A stretch of DNA of 64,000 bases from Bacillota bacterium. Its GTDB lineage: Bacteria > Bacillota > Negativicutes > Sporomusales > UBA7701. Below are positions 48,408 through 55,750 of this stretch, piece after piece. The notes beneath the pieces were generated by a model, which was not told the DNA's origin, ran no database searches, and was given only the letters and a program-made list of their open reading frames with translations. The stretch lies in assembly GCA_023415775.1 (NCBI GenBank), contig JAEZJM010000031.1, forward strand, positions 1 through 64,000, given 5' to 3'. Position 1 is the stretch's first letter. Each line of letters begins with the position of its first letter. Both the position numbers and the translations under genes were made by a program.

Positions 48408-48523
48408 GCAGCCAAATCCTTTCCCGGCGTAATCAAATCAAGGCCAAATCTTTCACCGCGCTATCGTTTTTTGGCGCGGCGTTGTTTACAATAGAGCTAG
48501 AGACTGATTGGGAGGCTGATGAT

Positions 48524-49276
48524 GTGGAAATACGCCTGATGAGGCATGCGACATTTTTTCTGACCGTAGGCGGGGTTAGGCTGCTCGTCGACCCGGTCCT
48601 CAGCCCGGCCGGGGCTATGTCACCTATTGACAATTCCCCGAACCCCCTCCGGAATCCTCTTGTCGGGCTGCCGATAAATGAAAGCGAATTGGCTGCGGTG
48701 GACGGCATATTGTGCACCCATACCCACCGTGACCATTTCGACGCTGCGGCGGCCGAACGGCTGCCCAAGGAATTGCCGGTGTTCTGCCAGCCGGCCGACG
48801 AGGCCAAGCTGCACGGATTCGGTTTTTCGCAGGTGACCGCCGTCCATGACAAGGCCGAGTGGCGGGGCGTATCCCTGGTCAGGACCGGCGGCCGGCACGG
48901 CAGCGGCGAAATGGCCGAGAAGATGGGGCCGGTTTCGGGCTATGTGCTCCGCAGTTCCGGCGAACCCGTGCTCTACATCGCCGGCGACACTGTATGGTGC
49001 CCGGAGGTGGCCGCGGCGCTGGAAGAGCACCGGCCGGACGTGATCGTGCTGTTTGCCGGGGCGGCGCAGTTCCTCAGCGGCGGGCCGATAACGATGGACA
49101 CCGCCGACATCGCGGCTGTGTGCGCGGCGGCCCCTGCGGCGCGGGTGGTTGTGGTTCATATGGAGGCCTTCAACCATTGCCTGCTCACCCGGCCCCTCCT
49201 GCAGACCTTCCTTGACCGCGAAGGACTAGCGGGGCGGGTGACGGTGCCGGCAGACGGCGAAACGGCGAAACTGTAA
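48524..49276 (+). CDS. MBL-fold metallo-hydrolase
   Basis: The 250-residue protein has the metallo-beta-lactamase fold: RHATFFLTVGGVRLLVDPVL at the start and the metal motif THTHRDHFD (H66, H68, D70, H71). LYIAGDTVWCPEV and VVHMEAFNHCLLTRP complete the site. It resembles the UPF0173/UlaG-like branch of hydrolases with unknown substrates. The GTG at 48524 is preferred over an upstream TTG, because GGGAGG lies eight bases before it. It is divergent from the Lrp gene. Confidence 0.85.
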   Translation: MEIRLMRHATFFLTVGGVRLLVDPVLSPAGAMSPIDNSPNPLRNPLVGLPINESELAAVDGILCTHTHRDHFDAAAAERLPKELPVFCQPADEAKLHGFGFSQVTAVHDKAEWRGVSLVRTGGRHGSGEMAEKMGPVSGYVLRSSGEPVLYIAGDTVWCPEVAAALEEHRPDVIVLFAGAAQFLSGGPITMDTADIAAVCAAAPAARVVVVHMEAFNHCLLTRPLLQTFLDREGLAGRVTVPADGETAKL

Positions 49277-49287
49277 AAGGATTCTGG

Positions 49288-49316
49288 TTGAATCGGGAGA
49301 ATACCTGACTTATAAT
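49288..49316 (+). promoter_or_regulatory. Promoter of the divergent polysaccharide deacetylase gene
   Basis: TTGAAT and TATAAT are separated by 17 bases. The -10 box lies in the loop of the terminator of the preceding gene. Confidence 0.65.
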
Positions 49317-49334
49317 TAAGCCAGGTATTTTTTT
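49300..49334 (+). terminator. Terminator of the metallo-hydrolase gene
   Basis: AATACCTG and CAGGTATT form an 8-bp stem with a 14-base loop, followed by seven T. Confidence 0.75.
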
Positions 49335-49363
49335 GTTTGCCATAATAGTTTCACAGGAGACGA

Positions 49364-50569
49364 ATGATGTTCAAATCTAGCAAAGTGCGGTTGATTCTGT
49401 TGTTGCTGGTTCTCGGCGCCCTCGTTTTTTATCTCAATTCGCCGGACAAGAAGACCAAGGAGACGGTGGCACCAAAGCAGCTCTATTCGCTAGAAAAAAC
49501 CGGCGCCGGCGCGGTGGCCGATTATACGGCGACCGCCCAGCGCATCCACTCCGCGGTGGACAACAGCCTGGCCGGGGCCAAGCTCGACGCCCGCAAGGTG
49601 CAGGAAGGCCGGCGCGAGTCGCCCCGTACGGCGGTGGAGGGCACCATCCGCTGGCACGCCCGCCAGCTGCTGCTCGCCGCCGATACCCAGCCGGACGCCG
49701 TGAAGCAGGCGCTGGCCGCCCAGTTGCTCAACACCGGCGGCGAGGTGCTGGAAACCCATACAGACAATTACCAGGGCCAGCCGGCGACGAGGGTGGACGT
49801 CGGCATCCGCGACAAGCTCGCCGGCGAGCCGCTTACCCTCATCACCGACCGGATTTTCATCCCGCTGCCGGGGAAAAAGGGCGAGCCGCCGGTGGTGAAA
49901 CCGCTCGGCCATGGCAACCTCGCGCTCCTCATCGATGACTTCGGCTACAGCGCCGACACGATTACCTCCTTCGCCGCGATGCCACGCCCGGTGACATTTG
50001 CGGTCCTGCCTTACCGGCCCCATAGCAGCGAAGCGGCGTCGCGGGCGCTGAGCGCCGGCCACCAGGTGATGCTCCACCTGCCGATGGAACCGCTGACGGC
50101 GTCCGAACAGTCGGAGGCGAGTACGATCACGGTGGCGATGAGCGATCAGGAGATCCGCGACATGACGGCCAAGGCTGTCAAGGCCGTGCCGGGGATTATC
50201 GGCGTGAACAACCACCAGGGCTCCAGGGCCACCGCCGACCGCCGGGTGATGAAGGCGGTGCTGGGCGTTCTCAAGGCCAATAACCTCTTCTTTGTCGACA
50301 GCCGCACCAGCGGCCAGTCGATAGCGTACGAGGCGGCCCGTCAGGTAGGGTTGCGCGCCGGGGTTAACGAGGTTTTCCTCGACGGCAGGAACGAGGTCGA
50401 GTATATCAAGGGCCAATTGAGGACAGCGGCCCGCCTGGCGATCAAGGACGGCAACGCGATCGCCATCGGCCACGCCCGGCCGTCCACGGCCATCGCCGTG
50501 CGCGAGATGATCCCCGAACTGGAAGCCATGGGCGTGAAGTTCGTGTTCGTTTCGCAACTGGTGAGGTAA
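49364..50569 (+). CDS. Divergent polysaccharide deacetylase (DUF610/YibQ-like)
   Basis: The 401-residue protein has an N-terminal signal anchor (about 7-25, VRLILLLLVLGALVFYL) and a spacer of about 160 residues. The catalytic-like domain begins GNLALLIDDFGY and includes FAVLPYRPHSSEAAS, HQVMLHLPMEPL, GVNNHQGSRAT and DSRTSGQSIAYEAAR, ending AIGHARPSTAIAV. The DD pair and the histidines are retained. It probably acts on cell-wall glycan outside the membrane. Two ATG codons in a row share one AGGAG site. Confidence 0.88.
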   Translation: MMFKSSKVRLILLLLVLGALVFYLNSPDKKTKETVAPKQLYSLEKTGAGAVADYTATAQRIHSAVDNSLAGAKLDARKVQEGRRESPRTAVEGTIRWHARQLLLAADTQPDAVKQALAAQLLNTGGEVLETHTDNYQGQPATRVDVGIRDKLAGEPLTLITDRIFIPLPGKKGEPPVVKPLGHGNLALLIDDFGYSADTITSFAAMPRPVTFAVLPYRPHSSEAASRALSAGHQVMLHLPMEPLTASEQSEASTITVAMSDQEIRDMTAKAVKAVPGIIGVNNHQGSRATADRRVMKAVLGVLKANNLFFVDSRTSGQSIAYEAARQVGLRAGVNEVFLDGRNEVEYIKGQLRTAARLAIKDGNAIAIGHARPSTAIAVREMIPELEAMGVKFVFVSQLVR

Positions 50570-50580
50570 TTGCCAATACG

Positions 50581-50612
50581 AAGCCCCCCGATTGCTCGGG
50601 GGGCTTTTTCGT
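50581..50612. terminator. Bidirectional terminator between convergent genes
   Basis: AGCCCCCCGA and TCGGGGGGCT pair with a TTGC loop and are followed by TTTTTCG. Confidence 0.92.
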
Positions 50613-50615
50613 GTA

Positions 50616-51782
50616 CTAGATGTACTTTTTCACGAAGCGGCCGATGCGGGTCAGGGCTTCGGAGAGATTGGCGGTCGAGGAGGCGTACGAGCAGCGTACG
50701 AAGCCTTCGCCGCTTTCGCCGAAGGCGTCGCCCGGCACGAGGGCCACCTTCTCGGCTTTGAGGAGTTCCTCCGCAAAGGCGAGGGAACTAAGCCCCGTCT
50801 GCTTGATGGCGGGGAAGATGTAGAAGGCCCCCTTGGGCTCGAAGCAGTCGAGGCCGATGGTTTTGAAGCCGTCGATCATCAGGCGGCGGCGACGGTTGTA
50901 TTCCTCGACCATCCTCAGCATATTGCACTGGCCGTGCCTAAGCGCTTCGATCGCCGCCACCTGGGCGGTGATGGGGGCGCAAAGCATTGTGTACTGGTGG
51001 ATCTTGGTCATCGCGCCGATGAAGTCGGGGTTGGAGAGGGCGTAGCCGATTCGCCAGCCGGTCATGGCGTAGGCTTTGGAGAAGCCGTTGAGGAGGATGG
51101 TGCGGTCGCGCATGCCGGGCAGCGAGGCGAAGCAGGTGTGGGCGCCGTCGTAGGTAAGGCTGGCGTAGATTTCGTCGGAGATGACGATGAGGTCGTGCTT
51201 GAGCGCGAAGGCGGCGATAGCCTCCAGTTCGGCTTTGGACATAATCGCGCCGGTGGGGTTGTTGGGGTAGCCGATTAGCAGTGCTTTGGTGCGGGGGGTG
51301 ACGAGTGCTTCGAGCTGGGCGACGGTCACCCGGAAGCAGTCCGCCATCTTCGTCGGCACCGTCACCGGTACGCCGCCGGCTAAAGCGACGCAGGCTTTGT
51401 AGGAGACATAGCACGGTTCGGGCACCAGGACTTCGTCGCCGGGGCTGAGGATGGCCCGCATCGCGAGGTCGAGCGCTTCGCTGACCCCGACCGTCACCAG
51501 CACCTCTTTGCGGGGGTCGTAGGTTACCCCGTAGCTGGCGACGCAGTTTTTGACGATCTCCTCGCGGAGCTCTAGCAAGCCGTAGTTAGAGGTATAGGCG
51601 GTATAGCCCTGCTGGAGGCCGTAGACACAGCTTTCGCGGATATGCCAGGGGGTGACGAAGTCGGGTTCGCCCACCCCGAGAGAAACGACGCCTTTGGTTT
51701 CAGCGACGATATCGAAGAAGCGGCGGATGCCGGAGGGAGGTATGGCTTTGACGGTGGGCGAGATGCGGTCGGCCCAGGTCAT
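50616..51782 (-). CDS. alaT: PLP-dependent aminotransferase, probable alanine-forming AlaT
   Basis: The 388-residue fold-type I enzyme has VVSLGVGEPDFVTPWHIRE, GYPNNPTGAIMSKAELE, ISDEIYASLTYDG and the PLP-lysine site LNGFSKAYAMTGWRIGYA. The sequence alone gives only class I/II. The assignment to alanine synthesis is inference from context: it follows an Lrp-type regulator, as alaT follows alaR in Bacillus, and the operon has a T-box with an alanine specifier. It overlaps the regulator gene by four bases. Confidence 0.8.
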   Translation of the reverse strand: MTWADRISPTVKAIPPSGIRRFFDIVAETKGVVSLGVGEPDFVTPWHIRESCVYGLQQGYTAYTSNYGLLELREEIVKNCVASYGVTYDPRKEVLVTVGVSEALDLAMRAILSPGDEVLVPEPCYVSYKACVALAGGVPVTVPTKMADCFRVTVAQLEALVTPRTKALLIGYPNNPTGAIMSKAELEAIAAFALKHDLIVISDEIYASLTYDGAHTCFASLPGMRDRTILLNGFSKAYAMTGWRIGYALSNPDFIGAMTKIHQYTMLCAPITAQVAAIEALRHGQCNMLRMVEEYNRRRRLMIDGFKTIGLDCFEPKGAFYIFPAIKQTGLSSLAFAEELLKAEKVALVPGDAFGESGEGFVRCSYASSTANLSEALTRIGRFVKKYI

Positions 51783-52258
51783 GGCGACACCACCAGCCTG
51801 CGATCCTCTTCCTCGTCCTCGAGGATGACGCCCGCTTCTTTGTACTGTTTGAGCATGAAATGGGTGGTTGTGCCGATGACGCCTTCGATGGTCGACAGCT
51901 TGGTGGAGACGAACTGGGCGGCTTCTTTCAGCGTCTTGGCTTCGACGATGACGAGGAGGTCGTAGGCGCCTGACATAAGATAGAGGCTGCGCACCTCGGG
52001 GAAGCGGTAGATGCGCTCGGCGATGGCGTCGAAGCCGACTTCCCGCTGGGGGGTGATCCTGACTTCGATGATGGCGGTGACACGGTCGGCGCCGGCCTTC
52101 TCCCAGTTGACGATTGTCTGGTATTTGACGATGGTTTTATCCGTCTCGTACTGTTTTATCAGGGCGGCAATCTCTTCCTGCGGCTTGTCGAGCATAACTG
52201 CCAGCTGTGCAACCGTAAGGGTATGGTCTTTTTCGAGAAGTTCCAGTAATTCGCGCAT
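51779..52258 (-). CDS. alaR: Lrp/AsnC family regulator, probable AlaR
   Basis: The 159-residue protein has a short helix-turn-helix (ELLEKDHTLTVAQLAVMLDK, IAALIKQYETDKTIVKYQ) and an AsnC effector domain (about 65-140, AIIEVRITPQREVGFDAIAE). The tail is acidic (ILEDEEEDRRLVVSP). The ATG at 52258 has GAGAGGTGG seven bases upstream. It is the first gene behind the T-box and overlaps the aminotransferase gene. By analogy to AlaR of Bacillus it may activate alanine synthesis. Confidence 0.82.
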   Translation of the reverse strand: MRELLELLEKDHTLTVAQLAVMLDKPQEEIAALIKQYETDKTIVKYQTIVNWEKAGADRVTAIIEVRITPQREVGFDAIAERIYRFPEVRSLYLMSGAYDLLVIVEAKTLKEAAQFVSTKLSTIEGVIGTTTHFMLKQYKEAGVILEDEEEDRRLVVSP

Positions 52259-52328
52259 GAAAATCCACCTCTCAATAATAATAATTTTAGTTTTGCAGCA
52301 GATACCTCTTCTAGGCGACCGAAGATAC

Positions 52329-52360
52329 AAAAAACCCCGTCCTTATACAAGGACGGGGTT
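52329..52360 (-). terminator. T-box terminator
   Basis: On the minus strand AACCCCGTCCTT and AAGGACGGGGTT form a 12-bp stem followed by six T. Its 5' arm competes with the antiterminator. Confidence 0.93.
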
Positions 52361-52570
52361 ATTATCCCGCGGTACCACCTAGATTAGCCGCCGTGCGGCT
52401 CGCCTCTGCCCAGTAACGCCGGGAACGCGGTAGGGCTTACTGTGCTTCGGCCCACGGCTCGCGGGGGGCTTTCCGGAACGCTTTTCCTGCCGGCTCCCAC
52501 CTAACCCGGCTCTCTTGGAGGATGCGGCGCCCGTACTTTCCCGCTCATCGCCTTTGCGATGTAGATTTGG
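52329..52570 (-). ncRNA. T-box leader, alanine specific
   Basis: The minus strand shows the T-box sequence AGGTGGTACCGCGG (52367-52380), followed by a terminator. Upstream lies stem I with AAAGTAC on the 5' side, AGAGAGCCGGGTTAGGTGGG in the distal part and GGAAAGCC on the 3' side. By alignment to the glycine T-box pattern GAAA-codon, the specifier is GCC (52467-52469), alanine. The T-box bulge base is U, which matches an A discriminator, as in tRNA-Ala. AGC or CCC would be the neighbouring readings; serine is unlikely because its discriminator is G. Confidence 0.88.
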
Positions 52571-52575
52571 TACTT

Positions 52576-52604
52576 ATGATAGCATGAATGCGAGCGGGAC
52601 GCAA
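52576..52604 (-). promoter_or_regulatory. Promoter of the T-box operon
   Basis: On the minus strand TTGCGT and TATCAT are separated by 17 bases, placing the RNA start near 52569. Confidence 0.5.
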
Positions 52605-52632
52605 GAAAAATTATCAGACAAATGCGGTGCTA

Positions 52633-53412
52633 TCACTTGTGCCAGAAAGCGCGATGCATCGCCTGCAACTCCGCCCGCGGCGGGGTCTGGGGCCAGAGCT
52701 CGGTGGCCGGGCTTTCGCGCATGGCGGCGGCCAGGTGGCTGAATACGTGCTTATTGGTCCGTTCCCAGCCGCGGATGAGTTCCTTTATTTCCTGGCGCTT
52801 GGTCTTCCCGTCCAGGGGGCAGGGGCTGGGGATGGGAGTGAAGCCGTGCAGGCGGGGCGTGGCGCGCAGTTCCTTCTCGCGGAAGAAGATGAGCGGCCGG
52901 ATGACGGTGAGGCCGGTGCGATCGAGCTTGGTTTTAGGCAGAAAGGTTTTGAGCTGGCCGGTATAGAGCATGCCCATGACGAAGGTTTCGACGGCGTCGT
53001 CGTGGTGGTGGGCGTAGGCGATTTTGTTGTAACCGTTCTGGACGGCGAAGCTGTTGATAAATGCCCTCCTGAAGTAGGAGCAGACGAAGCAGGGGTCTTT
53101 GCCGCCGCCTTTGGCGATGGCGCCGGCGATATCGGCCTTGAGAGCGTGGTGGGGTACGCCGAGGCTGGCGCAGAATGCCGTGAGCGGCGTGGGGTCGAAA
53201 TCGGCGGTGAACTGAGGATCAAGGGTGACGGCGGACAGCTCGAACGGCCGGGGGGAGCAGTCGCGGATGGCGGCCAGAGCGTAGGTGAGGAAGACGCTGT
53301 CTTTGCCGCCGGAGAGGCCGACGAGGATTCTGTCGCCGGCGGCGAGGAGGTCGAATTCGAGGATGGCCCGCCAGAGGCGGGAGTAATATTTTTGCGGCAT
53401 CTTTGCAGTCAT
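52633..53412 (-). CDS. TtcA-like PP-loop ATPase (tRNA thiolation family)
   Basis: The 259-residue protein has the PP-loop SGGKDS (34-39) and a CxxC pair in PCFVCSYFRRAF (C108, C111), followed by AYAHHHDDAVETFVMGML. These are the marks of TtcA-type enzymes, which use a 4Fe-4S cluster to put sulfur on tRNA cytidine-32. A third cysteine of the cluster is not obvious except in SPCPLDGKTKR near residue 200. The tRNA target is inferred from the family; some relatives have other roles. The ATG has GAGG seven bases upstream. Confidence 0.85.
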   Translation of the reverse strand: MTAKMPQKYYSRLWRAILEFDLLAAGDRILVGLSGGKDSVFLTYALAAIRDCSPRPFELSAVTLDPQFTADFDPTPLTAFCASLGVPHHALKADIAGAIAKGGGKDPCFVCSYFRRAFINSFAVQNGYNKIAYAHHHDDAVETFVMGMLYTGQLKTFLPKTKLDRTGLTVIRPLIFFREKELRATPRLHGFTPIPSPCPLDGKTKRQEIKELIRGWERTNKHVFSHLAAAMRESPATELWPQTPPRAELQAMHRAFWHK

Positions 53413-53466
53413 GTCGGGCCTCGCGTAAAGGTTTTTCTTTATTATAGCGTGGCCGAATCGCCAGCG

Positions 53467-54291
53467 TCAATTTGGCGCTTCGACGGCGGACGGGTTCAAC
53501 AGCTTGCCGCCGAAGGAAGCAAGCTTCGGCTTGGCGCCGCCCGGGGGGCGGCCGAACTCTGTCATGTATTTCCAGTATCGTTTGGGCATATGGCTCATGC
53601 GGCATTCGGGGTTGTACCGTTCCCGGATGGCGATGGTGTCGTAGAATAGCTGCCAGAGCTCACGATAGGATAGCTCTTCTTCGTCCATTGCCGGCAATTC
53701 GAGGTCGGCGATGGGGACGACCCTCGCCTGGTACGGCTGGTACAGCAGGCCCATGCCGTGGGTTTTATCGACGATCAGAAAGCGTTCCTCCGGGTAGCGC
53801 TCGCAGAAGTGCTGCGTGAGCAGCGGGAGAACAAAATTTTTCGGCTCGACCTCGCCGACGAGGACACCATTGCACACGGAAAACCTTAGAAAGCCTTTTA
53901 GCAGATGGCCTTCCCGGTTCAGATGGGTGACGGCCTTGAAGAGTTTGTTCACAACCTCGTCGGTCAGCATGTCCATTACCTTGGAGCCGTGACGGTAGCC
54001 TAAGCGCAGGAAGAGCAGGATGTACAATTCTTTTTGCGGCAGGCAGGTCAGGAAAGCGTGTTTTACGAAACTTAGCGCCGCCGGGCCGAGCTTTTGGGGG
54101 ATGGAGGCTAGTACTCTGCCCGACTTTTGCGGGTCGGTCGGGATCGATTTGCCGGAAAAGAGCTGGGGCGCGGCGGAATCCATCAGGATGTCGATGGGGA
54201 TTTCGTTCTTTTCGTAGCTTTCGAAGACGCAGCACATCAACCCGTCGAAGCTGCCGTCATAATAGTAGGTTAGGTTCGCCTGCGCCTGCAT
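53467..54291 (-). CDS. DUF4130/TIGR03915 putative DNA repair protein
   Basis: The 274-residue protein matches the family layout: YYYDGSFDGLMCCVFESYEK at the start, LRLGYRHGSKVMDMLTD, LKGFLRFSVCNGVLVGEVEP, FCERYPEERFLIVDKTHGMG and RMSHMPKRYWKYMTEF. In other bacteria this domain is fused to a uracil-DNA glycosylase-like domain, and it travels with the radical SAM protein encoded just upstream. Its biochemical role is unproven. The ATG at 54291 overlaps the end of the radical SAM gene by 35 bases. The LexA box upstream of that gene puts both in the SOS response. Confidence 0.88.
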   Translation of the reverse strand: MQAQANLTYYYDGSFDGLMCCVFESYEKNEIPIDILMDSAAPQLFSGKSIPTDPQKSGRVLASIPQKLGPAALSFVKHAFLTCLPQKELYILLFLRLGYRHGSKVMDMLTDEVVNKLFKAVTHLNREGHLLKGFLRFSVCNGVLVGEVEPKNFVLPLLTQHFCERYPEERFLIVDKTHGMGLLYQPYQARVVPIADLELPAMDEEELSYRELWQLFYDTIAIRERYNPECRMSHMPKRYWKYMTEFGRPPGGAKPKLASFGGKLLNPSAVEAPN

Positions 54292-55588
54292 GTTCGTACG
54301 TCCTCCCAGGGTATAAATTAATCGTCGGCTGGTCAAAAAGGGAAAGCTGCTGCCGCGAGAAATCGAAGCGGTATTGCTCCAGCGTTTTTTCGGACAGCAG
54401 GGAGCGGAGCGCTATATTTTCGGTTATTTTTACGCCGTCGGCCGTTTTTCCGCTGCAGGTGATAAAAAACCGGGCCCGTTTGAGGACAACCCCGAGATGT
54501 TTCAGGCCTTCGAACCGGAGGGCGCATGTCCGACGGGCCGCTATGATCCGTTTGGCGCTCGTTACGCCGATACCCGGTACGCGCAGCAGGTCGCGGTAAG
54601 CGGCACGGTTAACGTCCACCGGGAAAAATTGCAGATTGTTGAGCGCCCAGGTGCATTTCGGATCGAGGTAAGGGTTGAAATTTTGGTGCTGCTGGTCGAG
54701 AAGCTCGCCGGCGGTGAAATCGTAGTACCTGAGCAGCCAGTCCGCCTGATAGAGCCGGTGTTCCCGCCAAAGCTGCGGCTTGGTGTCCGGGGCGGGCAGG
54801 AGGCTGTCTTCGGCTACCGGGGTGTAGGCGGAGAAAAAGACGCGCTTTAGCCGGTATTTCTTGTAGAGGCCTTCCGTTAAATTCAATATCTGATAATCCG
54901 TATCAGGTGTTGCGCCGATGATCATCTGGGTACTCTGGCCGGCTGGCACGAACTTGGGCGAATGCCGGTATTTCACGATGTCGCGGGAGTTTTCCTGGAT
55001 GCTTTTCTGAATATGGCTCATGGGCGAAAAAATGGCATGCTTGGACTTGTCCGGGGCTAAAAGACGCAGACTGTCTTGGGACGGCAGCTCGATATTTACG
55101 CTCATCCGGTCCGCCAGCATGCCGAGGCGGGTGAGCAGTGTGTTGTCGGCCCCGGGGATGGCTTTGGCGTGAATGTAGCCGGAAAAACGATACTCTTCGC
55201 GCAGGATGCGCAAGGCTTCGATCATTTGCTCACAGGTGTTGTCGGGGCTCTTCAGCACGCCGGAGCTTAGAAACAGGCCCTCGATATAATTGCGCCGGTA
55301 AAAATTTATGGTCAGCTCCGCAAGTTCCCGGGGGGAAAACGCGGCCCGCGGCGTTTCGTTGGAGCGCCGGTTGACGCAGTACTTGCAGTCATAGACACAG
55401 ACGTTGGTCAGCAGCACCTTCAGCAGCGAGATACAGCGGCCGTCAGCCGAAAAACTATGACAGATACCGCAGGCAGCCGCGCTGCCGATACCGCCGGCAG
55501 AGGCCTTTTTATCCACCCCGCTAGAGGTGCAGGCGACATCATATTTGGCCGCGTCGGTGAGAATCTTCAGCTTGTCGAAAACATCCAC
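54257..55588 (-). CDS. Putative DNA modification/repair radical SAM protein (TIGR03916)
   Basis: The 443-residue enzyme has the opening VFDKLKILTDAAKYDVACTS, the radical SAM motif CVYDCKYC (C64, C68, C71) and LFLSSGVLKSPDNTCEQMIE. A helix-hairpin-helix DNA-binding motif (LLRVPGIGVTSAKRIIAAR) lies near residue 350. The cysteines before the SAM motif (CGICHSF) may matter too. The combination of SAM radical chemistry and DNA binding suggests it acts on damaged or modified bases; the substrate is unknown. The start is GTG at 55588, where homologues begin, although the ribosome binding site is weak. Confidence 0.88.
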   Translation of the reverse strand: MDVFDKLKILTDAAKYDVACTSSGVDKKASAGGIGSAAACGICHSFSADGRCISLLKVLLTNVCVYDCKYCVNRRSNETPRAAFSPRELAELTINFYRRNYIEGLFLSSGVLKSPDNTCEQMIEALRILREEYRFSGYIHAKAIPGADNTLLTRLGMLADRMSVNIELPSQDSLRLLAPDKSKHAIFSPMSHIQKSIQENSRDIVKYRHSPKFVPAGQSTQMIIGATPDTDYQILNLTEGLYKKYRLKRVFFSAYTPVAEDSLLPAPDTKPQLWREHRLYQADWLLRYYDFTAGELLDQQHQNFNPYLDPKCTWALNNLQFFPVDVNRAAYRDLLRVPGIGVTSAKRIIAARRTCALRFEGLKHLGVVLKRARFFITCSGKTADGVKITENIALRSLLSEKTLEQYRFDFSRQQLSLFDQPTINLYPGRTYEHAGAGEPNLLL

Positions 55589-55636
55589 GTGACCACGCCC
55601 TTTTCCGTTTAGATGCCACAGAATGCCCTTATTCTT

Positions 55637-55666
55637 ATTATAATTCACAGAACACCAGTTTGACAA
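55637..55666 (-). promoter_or_regulatory. Promoter of the radical SAM repair operon
   Basis: On the minus strand TTGTCA and TATAAT are separated by 18 bases. The -35 box overlaps the LexA box. Confidence 0.7.
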
Positions 55667-55677
55667 ACGTTTGTTCG
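55664..55677. promoter_or_regulatory. LexA (DinR) SOS box
   Basis: CGAACAAACGTTTG on the minus strand fits the Gram-positive consensus CGAACRNRYGTTYG at every position. It overlaps the -35 box of the radical SAM operon, the normal place for repression. Confidence 0.88.
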
Positions 55678-55750
55678 AAAATCCGAGGTTAATTTACTTT
55701 GTCCGGCCGTGCTATAATATGGGTAAGGACGCAGAGCCAAGGAGGTTCTT

